Origin: Tricholomella constricta
Lineage: Eukaryota; Basidiomycota; Agaricomycetes; Agaricales; Lyophyllaceae
Reading direction: 5' to 3'
Assembly: GCA_013368375.1 (NCBI GenBank)
Contig: JAACJP010000012.1
Span: 62,001-126,000, forward strand
DNA length: 64,000 nucleotides
In this document: one piece after another, positions 13,101-23,812 of the stretch
Numbering within the stretch: position 1 is the first letter of the stretch
How the letters are laid out: each line of letters begins with the position of its first letter
Position numbers and translations under genes: made by a program
The notes under the pieces: generated by a model
What the model saw: the letters and a program-made list of their open reading frames with translations, nothing else
Told to the model about the DNA's origin: nothing
Database searches by the model: none

Positions 13101-14373
13101 CATAGATTCCTGCTCATTGGCATCGAGCTCACCAACCCAGAATTCCTGCATCTCATCGTCGCCCTTTTCGAAGCTTTCGTAGCCATGGAGGCGCTTGTGG
13201 TCGAAAAATTCACAGATTTTTATGGATCTGCATTTCAAAACGGCGCGCTGGCAGAACTCTTTTTCGCGGCCTGGAAAAGTGTTGTAGACAAAGACGTCAC
13301 CGCGGCGGTGGCCACTAGAGCCATCCCATGAACATTGGTCCTTTAACATATGTCAGTAATTGTCTGCGAGCAAAAGCAATGAAAAAATCACATCACCGCG
13401 AATGAGTCCAGTAATGTTCTTCTTACCACCCTCAAGAACCATTGGTCTCTTCGAGAGGTCAACCACGTATGCCTTGGGAGCCTCAGATGGATCCCACGAC
13501 GTTGGAAGAGTATCCAGTTGCACGACCTCAGCAACATATTCGCTCGCCGTAATCTTGATTTGTGAGTCGGGATTGTGTTTACGAACACACTTGCCTTTGG
13601 TGGTACGCTTGGGTGGCGCATGGACTATGGTTTCCGTGTCAGAGGCATCCGAGCTGGTCATGCCACCCAAGTCACAAGTAAGATCAATAAAGGAAGGATT
13701 TTTGTTGTCGCGCCGAGGTTTCTTGTGCGACTTCTGCACGTTGGAGCGAGCTGATGTTTGAGAGTCATCGTCATCTGAAAGCTCGATGATGTCCTGCAGT
13801 AGAGGCGAGTTGGCCTTTCGTTTGCCAAGTATGATGGGGTCATTGCAGTGCACTTCAGTCTTGGGTGTTCTTCCGACGTGAGGTGATGATTTGAAGGCAT
13901 TTGTTGAGTGCATGATGTTGGACAATGAGTGAGGTGTCGGCATGAGGGAGAGGAATAGCCTGAAGGGCATGTCAAGAAACCACACTTCGATATTTTCAAG
14001 ATCGAACCGCTGGCGAGCTGCAAGGCTTTCAGGGAATAACTGTAGTTCCAAGTAAGAATAATAAATGCACTGAGTTTTGTAAAAAGGACTAACCCAGTCA
14101 AGGTAGCCAGTCAAGATCTCCAACGAGGCTGTTTCCCATAAATCTGTTGCTCCAGTATCTGCCTTATTAAAATTTGGACGGGCGTGCAGAAAGGCCTTGA
14201 CAGCCTCAGGATTGGCCCATTCATGCGCACTTGTCAGTGCAAGGTAATTGTTTGATAATTTATCAGATAGAACTGAAGGAAAGGCCTTGAATAAAAGGTG
14301 AGAGGAGTATTGGAGAACAGTTTTTATCTATACTCACAAATTCACGATAGTCGCGTAGATCCTTCAATAACAT
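10140..14373 (-). CDS. Intact multi-domain transposase (putative DDE, MULE-like)
   Basis: Thirteen exons on the minus strand (14373-14338, 14285-14094, 14039-13392, 13340-13078, 13021-12946, 12890-12674, 12619-12365, 12313-12179, 12134-11898, 11834-11540, 11478-11342, 11277-11097, 11040-10140) sum to 3,573 nt, i.e. 1,190 residues with every splice phase consistent. N-terminus: two SUMO-interaction-like motifs (DIIELSDDDD near residue 160, SFIDLTCDL near 195). Middle: a WDGS..RRGDVFVYNTFPGRE segment and Cys/His clusters (CKMKEC, IGCTGW, KTICPFSH). Catalytic candidates: Asp in YLAIDYTFKRV (about 660), Asp in LLFDAEPPQMQ (about 740), Glu in TNIVETAHAARN (about 870). C-terminus: a long coiled coil, then an acidic tail. 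I know this protein type as multi-copy hypothetical proteins in mushroom genomes; catalytic residues are inferred. Confidence 0.85.
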
Positions 14374-14642
14374 CGGAGGGGGACTCGATAGGATGTGGGG
14401 GGTGGAAAGGTGAATACAGATTCATCGGATTATGTAGTAGGAGAACAATGAGCATTAGAATGGGTGGTGGCCACTAGGCCACGTACATTGACCACCTTAC
14501 ACTGACCATTTTGGGCGCGTCGGGCGGGCGGGAGACGATTAGATGAGCGCACATCACGTCGGTCTGATCAGATCACGTGGCTCAGAAATCTCACTGACTT
14601 GCGCAAAAATCCCACCGAAAAACTTTTATTCTGAGGAAAAAG

Positions 14643-14673
14643 AAATCCCATTCCCACCGACTTGGTATATACT
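14643..14673 (-). repeat. Right terminal inverted repeat
   Basis: Reverse complement begins AGTATATACC and continues into the 17-nt block shared with the left end. A further CCCACCG copy lies at about 14610-14616 inside the element. Confidence 0.88.
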
Positions 14674-14684
14674 CACACTGTACC
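14674..14684. repeat. Right 11-bp target-site duplication
   Basis: CACACTGTACC, identical to 9813-9823, directly abutting the right inverted repeat. Confidence 0.88.
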
Positions 14685-14930
14685 CACTTCCAGGGTTGTT
14701 TAAAAGTGTTTGGTTTCCAAGGCATTGTGTGACGTAATCCAGCTATTGTTCCATTGTTTATTTAGTGGCATTGTTCCATTCGCAGCACTGCTCCTGTGAT
14801 GTGTTCCAGGACTCGTCTTAAAAGCTCACCATGCCCACCTTTGGGTTTCCCTTGACCTCGTCACTGGTGGCGATCCTCAGCCCAACTTTTCTCTTCCCTT
14901 TCTCTCGCTGATCACGACCCCACCAGCATC

Positions 14931-16217
14931 ATGCAGAACCCCTTTCTCATTGCACGCTTCGTCATTTTTGGTCAGTCCGTCGTTATAGTCCAGTACGATG
15001 TTAATCTTATGGTAATTGGCGGTGGCAGCTCTTCTTGTCAATTTGAATCTCTTGATCCTCGCGTTTGCGGCTTGGAATGCCAATGCCACTGTAGCGGCTG
15101 GACTCTCTGGTATGTCAGACTCATATACCTCACGCGACGACCTCTGATTTGTTTCTGTTGCAGTACCTGTAACGACTATCTTCTTTCTGCTCAACAGCTG
15201 TACACTCTTTTTCTGTGTTATCCTGTACGTCTACTACATAGTCGAGGCGCGCTTTCCTTGCTGAACTTGATGTCCAGTGGTCTCGCGGAACTGCTTGTTC
15301 CACACGCAAATACGGCTCGCGTTCTCTTCGAATGCGCCTTGTCGGCGGCTTTAAGTGTATTTCAGACTGGTGAGTTCCGCGTATCTGCAACCCCTGTTCG
15401 ATCCTGATGTGTACTCTAGGCACTGCCATCAGCATCACTGTTAATGGTCCAGCGATATGTCGGCTGACATGTATGTATATCTTGCGCTTATATTCCCCGT
15501 TCACATAAACTCACTTTGTTGTAGTCAACTGGGATCTGTGCGCATCGTCCTCTCTTCTTATCCCCACTGCTTGGCTCAGCAGCATCATTCGTACGCCCCT
15601 CTCACAATATCCCATTACCAGTCCTCATCTTCGCCCTGGCAGTCTTTTCACACTTCTTGACACTGTTCATCACCGCAATGGTCCATGTTCGCAATATCCC
15701 AGACATCTGGACCAAGACCATCTACTCCGTCGACTGGTTCAGTTTTAGTGAGGGTTTCACAAACGAGAAGGCCATTGACGATTCAAACGATGCCGATTCT
15801 TGGTCACGTTACATGAAGGACATCGAAGCCGCCCGCCCTCACATTGACGATAATACAAAAGCACCATGGGCCAGGGCCATCCGCCGCGGCATCGACATAC
15901 CGTTCAAGCGGTCAAATCTATCCTCTGTGAACAGTTCCCCATCCACGACTTCCACCCTCCTCCCTGTCGCGCCCCTCAGGGTGCAGTCAAGGAGTATAGC
16001 CGGATCCCGCTTCATCGAGAAGTTCCGCGATTCGTCGAGGCTGTCTCGGTCGGAAGCCGCGTTCCAATACGCCACCCAAACCTCCTCTCGAGTGGAGCCT
16101 TTCCCTCCTCGGGTCGAAAATCATGACCTGCCTATCCCCCTTCCCCGCCTTTCAGAGTGGATTCGAGCGGATGCGATTCAAGGCATCAACGTTCACACTA
16201 TCCCCATCTCACCCTAA
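14931..16217 (+). CDS. Four-TM (MARVEL-like) membrane protein, paralogue B
   Basis: Seven exons (14931-14970, 15029-15109, 15164-15224, 15278-15369, 15420-15470, 15525-15590, 15643-16217) join in frame to 321 residues. The first four exons have exactly the same lengths as in paralogue A (40, 81, 61, 92 nt) and all six introns have the same phases (1,1,2,1,1,1), so the two genes are tandem duplicates. Four hydrophobic segments align with those of A (for example LLVNLNLLILAFAAWNAN and TIFFLLNSCTLFFCVIL). The last intron has two in-frame acceptors; the one at 15642 gives SIILFSHFLTLF, which aligns with A, while the one at 15621 would make a 31-nt intron. The 190-residue tail is Ser/Arg/Pro-rich. 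Function unknown. Confidence 0.82.
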
Positions 16218-16524
16218 GGCTGAAGCCGTTCATTGCATCATTTTATGTCTACACCACGCACCCCATGAACGAACTGCACAGTAGAGCGTTGGATACGCGG
16301 GACACTTGCAGAAAATTTATATGTATCACACACCAGACCTATCAGCTCCACTACCTGTAATTAGTACATCATACAATACACCACCTGATTAATGTCATGA
16401 AATCGTCGTAGCGTCGGCGTGCGCGTCGTCGAAGCGTAAGCGCCTCGCTCAGCACGACGGATTGATCAGACTTTAGAGCTCGTCCAGTGTTTCTGCTAAC
16501 TTACAAAGTATGAAAACAAGCAAT
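16218..16524. other. Convergent intergenic region
   Basis: About 300 bp between two convergent genes; AT-rich 3' UTR sequence and no gene seen. Confidence 0.5.
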
Positions 16525-17279
16525 TTAACCTATCCTCAAACCCAACACAAGCCCGGCAATGAATGAAGCACGAGGTTGGAAGTCGGCAGTCAAGAAATTC
16601 AAAAGCCAGGTCCACAGCGAGACGATCGTTGGTGCCGCTTTAGAACCGGTTGCATCGGTTGTATAGAAAGCGTTCTCAAATCTGGAGGCCGCCCTTCCCC
16701 AATCCACACGGACGACAGAGGTGGATCCCAGGTACTGATAACCCGAATGTATAAGTTTCGTTTAAGAAATGAAGGTTACAAGAGACGCACCTGGAGGAGG
16801 ACAAAGATCCCTCCAAGAAACCAGGCTGCGGCCTTGGCACCTTTTTTGATGAAGACGCCTGCGCATATCCCAGACAATGTTCCAAAGGAGAGCTGATACA
16901 AAGAGACCGACGAGGCAGGTGGAGATGGATAAAGCGGAGGACTCGTAGGAACAGCGGGACGTGTCGTTTCTGGGGTAATCAATCAACGTCGTATGACTTC
17001 AGCAGACCTTGGAGGGCACCTACCATCGCAATGCACTTCCGGGATGCTCTTCGAGATACCCAGGCCGATTCCTGCCACCCCTGCCATCTTGAAGAGCAAC
17101 GGGGCTGCCGATCTTTGCATTGGGCGACCATTCACACTGGGTCCAGGACGGAACGGAAAGCTCAAACGCGACGTAGAATAGAATCGGGAACGTGCGTGAA
17201 GGACTCTGACTGAAGGGAGTTCATAACGAGGGCAGCGAGTCCTCAAACCGCGTGCAAGAAATGAACTGTAGCAGGACAT
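16525..17279 (-). CDS. FUN14-domain mitochondrial protein
   Basis: Three exons (17279-17024, 16969-16791, 16734-16525) give 214 residues. The first 60 residues are rich in Arg, Ser and Leu without acidic residues in the first part, as in a mitochondrial presequence (LARGLRTRCPRYELPSVRVL). The core YQLSFGTLSGICAGVFIKKG, AAAWFLGGIFVLLQYLGS and VRVDWGRA is the FUN14 signature of Gly-rich transmembrane helices; a last hydrophobic stretch (FIAGLVLGLRIG) ends the protein. FUN14-domain proteins sit in the mitochondrial outer membrane and in animals (FUNDC1) act in mitophagy; the LIR motif of FUNDC1 is not evident here, so that role is not claimed. Confidence 0.85.
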
Positions 17280-17410
17280 GGAGAAAAAGTCAACTTGAGC
17301 ATACTCGCAAGAATGCGCCCGCGTCTCAGATCCTCAAAGGCTACAGGCTAACATCTCAAAACAAAATGATCAATGATCGATTTTTTTCGAGGCCCTGTTC
17401 ATTTCACGCC

Positions 17411-19873
17411 ATGGGACGTCGCTCCAAAAACAAACAGGCTGCGCCGGAACCCCTCGAGAAAAAGGTGTGGCCCACACCTAAAAAGCTCGGAAAACGGAAG
17501 GCGGACAGCGATTCCGACTCGGACGATAAGCCGAGTACACGGCCCACAAAAAAAATCAAGGATTCCAAGCCGAAGGCTCACGCGCCAGACTCTAAGGCTG
17601 TCATTGACAAGGCTAAAGCGAAGGACAAGGGGAAATCAGCAGCGAAAAAAGGAAAGGCTCTTGCCAAACCAGCCTCGGATAATGACTCTGGGGATGGCTG
17701 GGAAGATGTCAACAGCGACGGCGACATGGATAAAGACGAGTACGGATTTGTTTTTGTTTTATCAAATCGCATTCATTAAAGGAGGCTGGCTCCGTTTAGA
17801 TATGGTATCGATGATGACCTGGAGGGATTTACTGGTAATCTTGATGAAATAATGGACGACGACAATGAGTGCGCTCACATGTCACCTTCGCCATGAACAG
17901 CGTAATTTGACATTTAACACTTAGTGATGACCCACTAGCAGGCACTGTTCAAAAGTTCGACTTCGATACAGATCAAGAGGAGGATGAAATCCAACCCGTC
18001 TCAAAACGCAAAAAGTCGAAGCAGAGCGAGAGACCGTTGAAAATTATCCCGACTGGCTCTGACACATCCGACGATTCTGATGACGAGGGAGGCCGTGTTA
18101 CGATGGCAAATATGGAGGCTCGATCACGTGCACTCGACGCGAAAGCTGCCGCAGAAGCAGAACTGGACGACGAAGAGTTCCAGGGTGCTGCTGCCAGCGA
18201 CGACGAGGACGAAGACCTAAACATGGACGAGGAGGGTGATGGAGACGCTGACGCTGAGCCCTTTCACCTTCCAACGGCTGCTGAGCGAGAGGCTGAGAAG
18301 CAAAAGGGTGGGCCTGATCTCATGGTTGTCCAACGGCGGATGCGGGAATGTGTCCGGGTGCTAGGCAGATTCAAGCGTTTGGCGGAGAAGAACCGGTGTG
18401 TCCCAATATTCTGTTCTTCAGAAGCACGACTAATTCTTTGCGCCCCTCCAGTTCGCGTTCAGAGTATACTGAACAATTAATCGCTGACATTGCCAGCTAT
18501 TATGGGTATAATGAGTTTTTGGCCGAGAAATTATTCCAACTGTTCCCTGTCGCGGAGGTGGGTCATACTGTTGTGCATGTTCGCCCTTGATCTGAAGCAA
18601 ACCCTACAGGCCATTGAATTTTTCGAAGCTAACGAAGTACCACGGCCCGTCACAATACGCACAAATACTTTGAAGGCGAGGCGCCGCGATCTTGCTCAAG
18701 CACTGGTGAACCGGGGTGTAAATCTGGAACCAATCGGTAAATGGACCAACGTCGGCCTTCAAGTTTTCGAGAGTAGCGTTCCCATTGGTGCGTTTTGCCA
18801 TATACAACCAGTCCATGAATGTACTCAAACTTGCCACAGGCGCAACACCGGAGTACCTGGCTGGACACTATATGCTTCAGGCTGCTTCATCATTCCTTCC
18901 GGTCATCGCCCTTTCGCCTCAGCCCGATGAGCGTGTACTTGATATGGCTTCAGCTCCCGGTGGAAAGACAACACACATGGCCGCTCTCTTGCAGAACACT
19001 GGTGTAGTTTTTGCCAACGACACGAACAAGGCGCGTACAAAGAGTCTCACCGCAAATGTCCATCGCCTTGGATGCAAGAACGTTGTCGTCTGCTCTTATG
19101 ATGGCCGAGAGTTCCCTAAGGTGATGGGCGGCTTCGACCGTGTACTGTTAGACGCGCCGTGCAGTGGTACAGGTGTCATCAGCAAAGATCAGAGTGTCAA
19201 AGTCAACAAGGTATTTTTGGCCAGTATTTTGAGATGAGTGGGACGTTCCTCTGACGCACCCTCCGATAGTCTGAACGTGACTTCACGCTCCTTTCCCATC
19301 TCCAGAAGCAATTAATCCTTTGCGCCATCGACAGTGTCAATCCGGACTCCAAAGCCGGTGGCTACATAGTTTATTCGACATGCTCGGTCACCGTTGACGA
19401 AAACGAATCCGTGGTCGATTATGCGCTCCGAAAAAGGCCGAATGTGAAACTCGTAGACACTGGCTTATCGTTTGGGCGCGAGGGCTACACCAAATACCGG
19501 GGGAAAACTTTTCATCCCAGCATCGGTTTGACTAGGAGATTCTATCCACATGTGCACAATATGGATGGCTTCTACGTCGCCAAATTCAAGGTCGAAAAGC
19601 GATCAAAAGCCACGAAGGTTGATGAGGCCGCTGTGCATTCAAACTTCACAGTTCCCTTGGGTGAAGAAGCGCCCGCAGAAAAGGTTCAAGAAGACGTCGG
19701 ATTTGATTCCGAAGAAGATCGGCCATACTTAGAGGGTATGATTTTCTCTGTTCTCTAACGATCACCTGGCGACATCAATTGACATTGCATGTCCAGAGGC
19801 GAAGCGGAGAAGGATGAAATCCAAGGGATTGCGTCCGCCGCCACGCTCGAAACCTACATCAACCACAGTGTAG
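17411..19873 (+). CDS. NOP2: NOP2 25S rRNA (cytosine-C5) methyltransferase
   Basis: Nucleolar SAM-dependent methyltransferase that makes m5C in large-subunit rRNA and is needed for 60S assembly. The N-terminus is a Lys-rich and Asp/Glu-rich disordered region (KKLGKRKADSDSDSDD, later GSDTSDDSDDEGG). The catalytic part holds IRTNTLKARRRDLAQAL, the SAM-binding LDMASAPGGKTTHMAAL, and both catalytic cysteines in DAPCSGTGVISKDQSVK and YSTCSVTVDENE, followed by FHPSIGLTRRFYPHVHNMDG. The C-terminus is a basic Lys/Arg/Pro tail. At least eight short introns are needed. The start at 17411 is the first ATG that begins the basic tail typical of fungal NOP2. Confidence 0.95.
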
Positions 19874-20260
19874 ACCTGGGCATCACAGATATGATATGAT
19901 AGGAACATGCGTGTAGACTGCTGTTCGTCTTCGTGCTCAGCATGCCAGATGACGTTATCAATGTTGGCGCGGAAACATTTTCCCGTATGTAGACTGTAAA
20001 TCCTAAAAAGCGTTTGTGATGATCAGTTGAGAACCATGTCCAGTCAGTAGTGTGAACGGTTCCAGGTCTGGCAGCCATACATGGCACGAATGGTTGCCAC
20101 CTTGTCAAAAACATATGTGTTGACGGGCATGACGGATGAAACCGGACAGAAGATATAAAGTGTCACAATAGGAGGTATACATGTATGCGTAGATTGTCCA
20201 TCAGATGATGAAGTTGTGTCGCTGTGAGATCTTGCGATCAGGGTCGTGCCGAGAACTCTA
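19874..20260. other. Convergent intergenic region
   Basis: About 390 bp between NOP2 and the SUR7-like gene, which are convergent. AT-balanced 3' UTR sequence, no gene seen. Confidence 0.5.
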
Positions 20261-21270
20261 CTAATACCTTTCCTCCTTGCGTCTACGTGCGTTGAAGAGG
20301 TTAAGAAGCAGATCCGGCAAGAAACACCTTTTCACGACGAACCTGCGCCCTTCACAAGGGCATACTCCAGCACACGCGCCGACCACAGCTAGCCATAAAG
20401 CAACCATTGCTCCCAATGCCATCCACAACTGAGAAGGTCACGGGAAGGGTTGCAGGGCAGACAAATAAATTGTTCAGAGCCAGGATCTGAGGATCATGAG
20501 ATGAAGCTCCACACACCGCGTTTCCCCAGTTCAGCTCAAGGTTACCATCCGACGCGCCGCGAACCTTGTGCCTGATCACAGCGACGAATATGACATCAAT
20601 AAGGAAAACAATGGTTGTTAGAACCGCGGCGAGCACTCTGACGCCGAGGGCACACAATGAAGGCAATTGCGAGGTGCCGTTTGCTCCCCTGCGGAGGATA
20701 AAAAGCGAAAGCAGAAATGCAAGAAAAGTGAGGCCCGTCGCTGTGGTTCAATCATTCGGTGTGAGCAGTGTCTTCGCTTCGGGCGATGGTCGCATACCGA
20801 TCGGGTGAAGAACGAGCGCGGCCGTGGTTGTCCGTGATATAAGATTTTGAATATCAGTCGCGTGGCTTTGAAATTGATAAGGTCAGGGAACGATATATCG
20901 ATAGAGGCGCTTAAATCTGGCTCACAGAGTTTTTGCTACAGTTTTGTCGAAGGTATAGCCAAGGTGAGTTTTCGAGCATCGTGAAGCCGTTGTATGGTCA
21001 ATTCCAACAATGCTAAAGGGGATAGAGCTAAGAAATCAACATCCAGGGAACTGAACACAAGGATGCTCACGCGACGTCTATTGAAGAGATACAATACCCC
21101 CAAACACCGAAATTGGCAGAACCATTTGCGCCAGTATGTAATAGACCTGAGCCAACGTTGGCGGTGAGTCGAAATAGGAATATAGACTTGATAATTGGAG
21201 TTGACAGTGTGATGAGCAAGAGCAAGAGAAAAGCAATAAAGAGAAGCACAGGGGCTAAGGCGGCAAACAT
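20261..21270 (-). CDS. SUR7/PalI (RIM9-like) membrane protein
   Basis: Assembled from five exons on the minus strand, roughly 21270-21069, 21012-20936, about 20864-20799, 20742-20516 and 20426-20261. Exon 1 carries a long hydrophobic segment (LLFIAFLLLLLITLSTPII) followed by an extracellular loop with GVWGYC, the hallmark of SUR7/PalI proteins. Exon 2 gives THLGYTFDKTVAKTL, later exons carry three more membrane helices (GLTFLAFLLSLFIL, VLAAVLTTIVFLIDVIFVAV, LWMALGAMVALWLAVVGACAG) and a basic C-terminus. The family covers eisosome (SUR7) and alkaline-pH sensing (PalI/RIM9) proteins; which branch this belongs to cannot be settled by eye. All splice junctions keep the frame, but each exon edge is hand-placed. 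Confidence 0.8.
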
Positions 21271-22203
21271 GGCTCGTTGAGAGGGGGTGATGGAGATGAC
21301 ATGACAGAAAGAACAGGATGGTTATTATAAGCGATACAGCTTTGGATTGGAGCCATGACACGGTACGCGTGTAGGCTCCAAATGAATGCCAAGATTGCTG
21401 TAGAGCGCCTCCGTCCAGGCATACTTGACAGCCGCTACTAGCGTTGACCTAGACCACGGCAAGGCTGCCCTTACGTTCTTTATCGAAGATGGCCTTGGTT
21501 CGCCACGATGGAATCGAGGGGCGCGTGAGATGAAACAAGTGATGTGCTACTTTTGCACTGTCACGTGCGGGAGAAATGAGCGCGTTCTTGTGCTGCACCG
21601 GCAGACCGCACGATAGGAGACACGGCTGCTGAACTGCATGGCCTGCAAGACGAAAGACAACAATGCAGAGGCCGTTGAACAGCAAACGGCGGGGTCATCA
21701 GGAACTTCAGACAACATAGAAACGCTCAAGCTTCTTGGTGACGTGATGGTGCAGAAAAATTGATGCTTCCATACGAGCCGATATTGTTGTGCAGAGCTGT
21801 GGGATGAGCAGTGACGGGGAGGATGAGGATGGAGGCCGGTCATTGAAAGGCAATAATTTGTATTCGACGATGTATTGTGACTGAGAGGAAGTTGTGATTG
21901 GAGATTGAGGACGGCGACCCTGATTGAACAAATAAGGCTTAGCGTCGCCAAACAATAAGCAAACAGGCCGGACCAAATAAAAAGAAGGTCTCGCTAAAAA
22001 TGTCTGACTCTCCATCCCTCCTTCCTTATTTCTCTCAACTCCCCCAGCTATCCCAGCGGGTTCACAGGCTGCGTAGCACGCTTATTTTCTCTCTCTCTTG
22101 CACTTAATACCCTTTCGTGTTCGTATACCTTCTCACCGCCCCTATTCCTTCTCTTCGACTCACATCCACCTCTCCTTTCAGCTCACTTCGCATTCCTGCA
22201 ATA
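21271..22203. promoter_or_regulatory. Intergenic with strong CT-rich promoter for next gene
   Basis: 930 bp with no supported coding gene; the divergent genes share it. The last 230 bp have an A-rich TATA-like stretch near 21972-21982 and then long pyrimidine runs (about 22015-22050, 22083-22104 and 22138-22190), the arrangement usual in highly expressed basidiomycete genes. Open frames on the minus strand here lack introns, domains or codon bias and look spurious. Confidence 0.5.
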
Positions 22204-23369
22204 ATGTCCGCTGCTGAAGCCACCCCTGCCGTTGCCGCCCCCGTCGCGGAATCCAAGCCCGTTGAGACTCCTGCGCCCGCCCCAGAGGCCGCGCCTGCCG
22301 TCGTCGAAGCCCCCAAGGTTGAGGAGGCAACCCCTGTATGTCTCACCATTTTTTTAATCTGATTTCGATCGATTGAACTCCTTTTCAAAGGAACCCGCCA
22401 AGGAAGAGACCAAGGCTGAAGAGACTGCTGCTCCCGCTGCCACTGAGGCTGCGGTCGAGCCTGCTGCTGAGGCCCCCGCTACCGCTGAAGAGACTGCCAA
22501 GGAAGAGGCCAAGCCTGTACGCCTTTCGATATGCTTTCTTTTTTTTTCCACGTTTCTGACTCATTCTTTCGTAGGCTACTGAGGCTGAGGCCCCCAAGAA
22601 GGAAGACCGCCCCAAGAGCCCTGGCCTGCTCGCCAAGCTTCTCGCTCCTTTTAAGAACGAGAAGGCCAAGGCTGAGAAGAAGGTGAAGGCGCCCAAGAGC
22701 CCGAAGAAAGAGAAAAAGAAGGAGGAAGCCGAGGTGCGTCTCGCCCTCAATGTCCAAACCTGTATAACTAACTAATACGCCTTTCAGGCCGCCCCTGCTA
22801 CTGAGGAGGCCGCTAAGGAGGAGGCTGCCACCGACGCGCCTGCCACTGAGGCCGCCGCTGAGCCCGCCAAGGTCGAAGAGACCGCTGAGGCTGTCAAGGA
22901 GACGTTAGTGACTGATGCTATTGTTTGACATATGAATGATCTAATTTGATCTCCACCTTGTAGCGAGACTGCCGCTCCTGTTGAGGCCGCCGCTGAAGGC
23001 GCTCCTGCTGAGGAGAAGAAGGAAGAGGAGAAAGTGAGTATCTCGACCATTGTCATATGATCTTGTCATTTATGGATATAGAAGGAGACCTCCAAGCCAG
23101 TGAAGGTTGGACGTCGCCTCTCCGCCCGTGTCGGCGATTTCTTCAAGTCGAAGCCTAAGCACGAGGTTGCCACCCCCGCTAAGGTCGACGAGCACCCCCC
23201 CAAGATTGACGAGCCTGCTCCGGTTGCTCCCCTCGAGAACCCTGCCTCTGAGGCTGCTCCCGAGGCTGCTGCTCCCGCTGCTGAGTCTGCTCCCCCCGCC
23301 ACCGAGGAGCCGGCTAAGCCCGTCGAGGCTGCTCCCGCTGCTACCCCCGTCGTTGCAGCTGCCGCATAA
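22204..23369 (+). CDS. Ala/Glu/Pro-rich low-complexity protein
   Basis: Six exons (22204-22335, 22391-22516, 22575-22733, 22788-22903, 22964-23033, 23082-23369) give 296 residues, mostly Ala, Glu, Pro, Lys and Val. Two islands stand out: PKSPGLLAKLLAPFKNEKAK followed by a run of Lys (KVKAPKSPKKEKKKEE), and KVGRRLSARVGDFFKSKPK. Both look like amphipathic basic helices inside an acidic, disordered chain. Codons end strongly in C or G on Ala, Pro and Lys (GCC, CCC, AAG), and the promoter is CT-rich, which together suggest very high expression. I recognise this type as a conserved hypothetical in fungi, with no established function. Five of six exons encode one block of low-complexity sequence each. 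Confidence 0.85.
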
Positions 23370-23812
23370 TCATTCTCTCTTCGAGGTTGATTATTTCTAC
23401 TTAATGAACGACCATCATGATCCTTTTCCACTTCATTCTTTTGTCTTGGCGGACGGTTCTCCCTCTGCACCGGGGGGGGTGATCTCGTCTCATCACAAGT
23501 TCACGTCTTCTTTTTACGATACATCTCGGATTTGCTTTTCGATTTGCTTTACCACCTTGATGACCGATTTATCACGACTAGCCTGATCCGTCTTCTATAC
23601 CTAATTCTCGATCCATTATCTCGAGCCCCATACCCCTACTTTCTTTTACCGGATCGTGCTCAATGTCTTTTAGGTTCAATTGTAATCTTTTGTGACCGTT
23701 TCACTCCTTTCATTTTAGATGAAACAGGCCTGAACGATACAATGATGTTGCCTAATTTAGTCAATCCCTTTATGAGTCATAAATTTTGTTTTTCCCGCAT
23801 CCACAACCTAGC
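23370..23812. other. Intergenic region
   Basis: About 440 bp: T-rich 3' UTR of the Ala/Glu/Pro-rich gene and promoter of the eIF2B gene. No further gene seen. Confidence 0.5.

Larger units (their letters stand above)
9824..14673 (-). mobile_element. Complete DNA transposon, 4,850 bp, MULE-like
   Basis: Bounded by 31-bp imperfect terminal inverted repeats (25 of 31 positions match, including a 17-bp perfect block) and flanked by an exact 11-bp direct repeat, the expected footprint of a cut-and-paste insertion. It carries one intact transposase gene on the minus strand. The long target duplication and the putative DDE core fit the Mutator-like (MULE) group, whose duplications are typically 8-11 bp, but I cannot confirm the superfamily. 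The motif CGGTGGG/CCCACCG recurs near both ends. Intact gene, clean duplication and matching ends suggest a recent insertion. It lies between two tandem 4-TM paralogues. Confidence 0.9.

Noticed and set aside
9813..14684. Calling the element a retrotransposon or a KDZ/Plavaka element
   Set aside because: No reverse transcriptase or long terminal repeats. The ends are inverted repeats with an 11-bp duplication. KDZ and CACTA-like elements would not be expected to leave 11-bp duplications.
21547..22015. Minus-strand frames in the 21.5-22.0 kb gap
   Set aside because: No domain, no introns, no codon bias, and they overlap the promoter of a strongly expressed gene.
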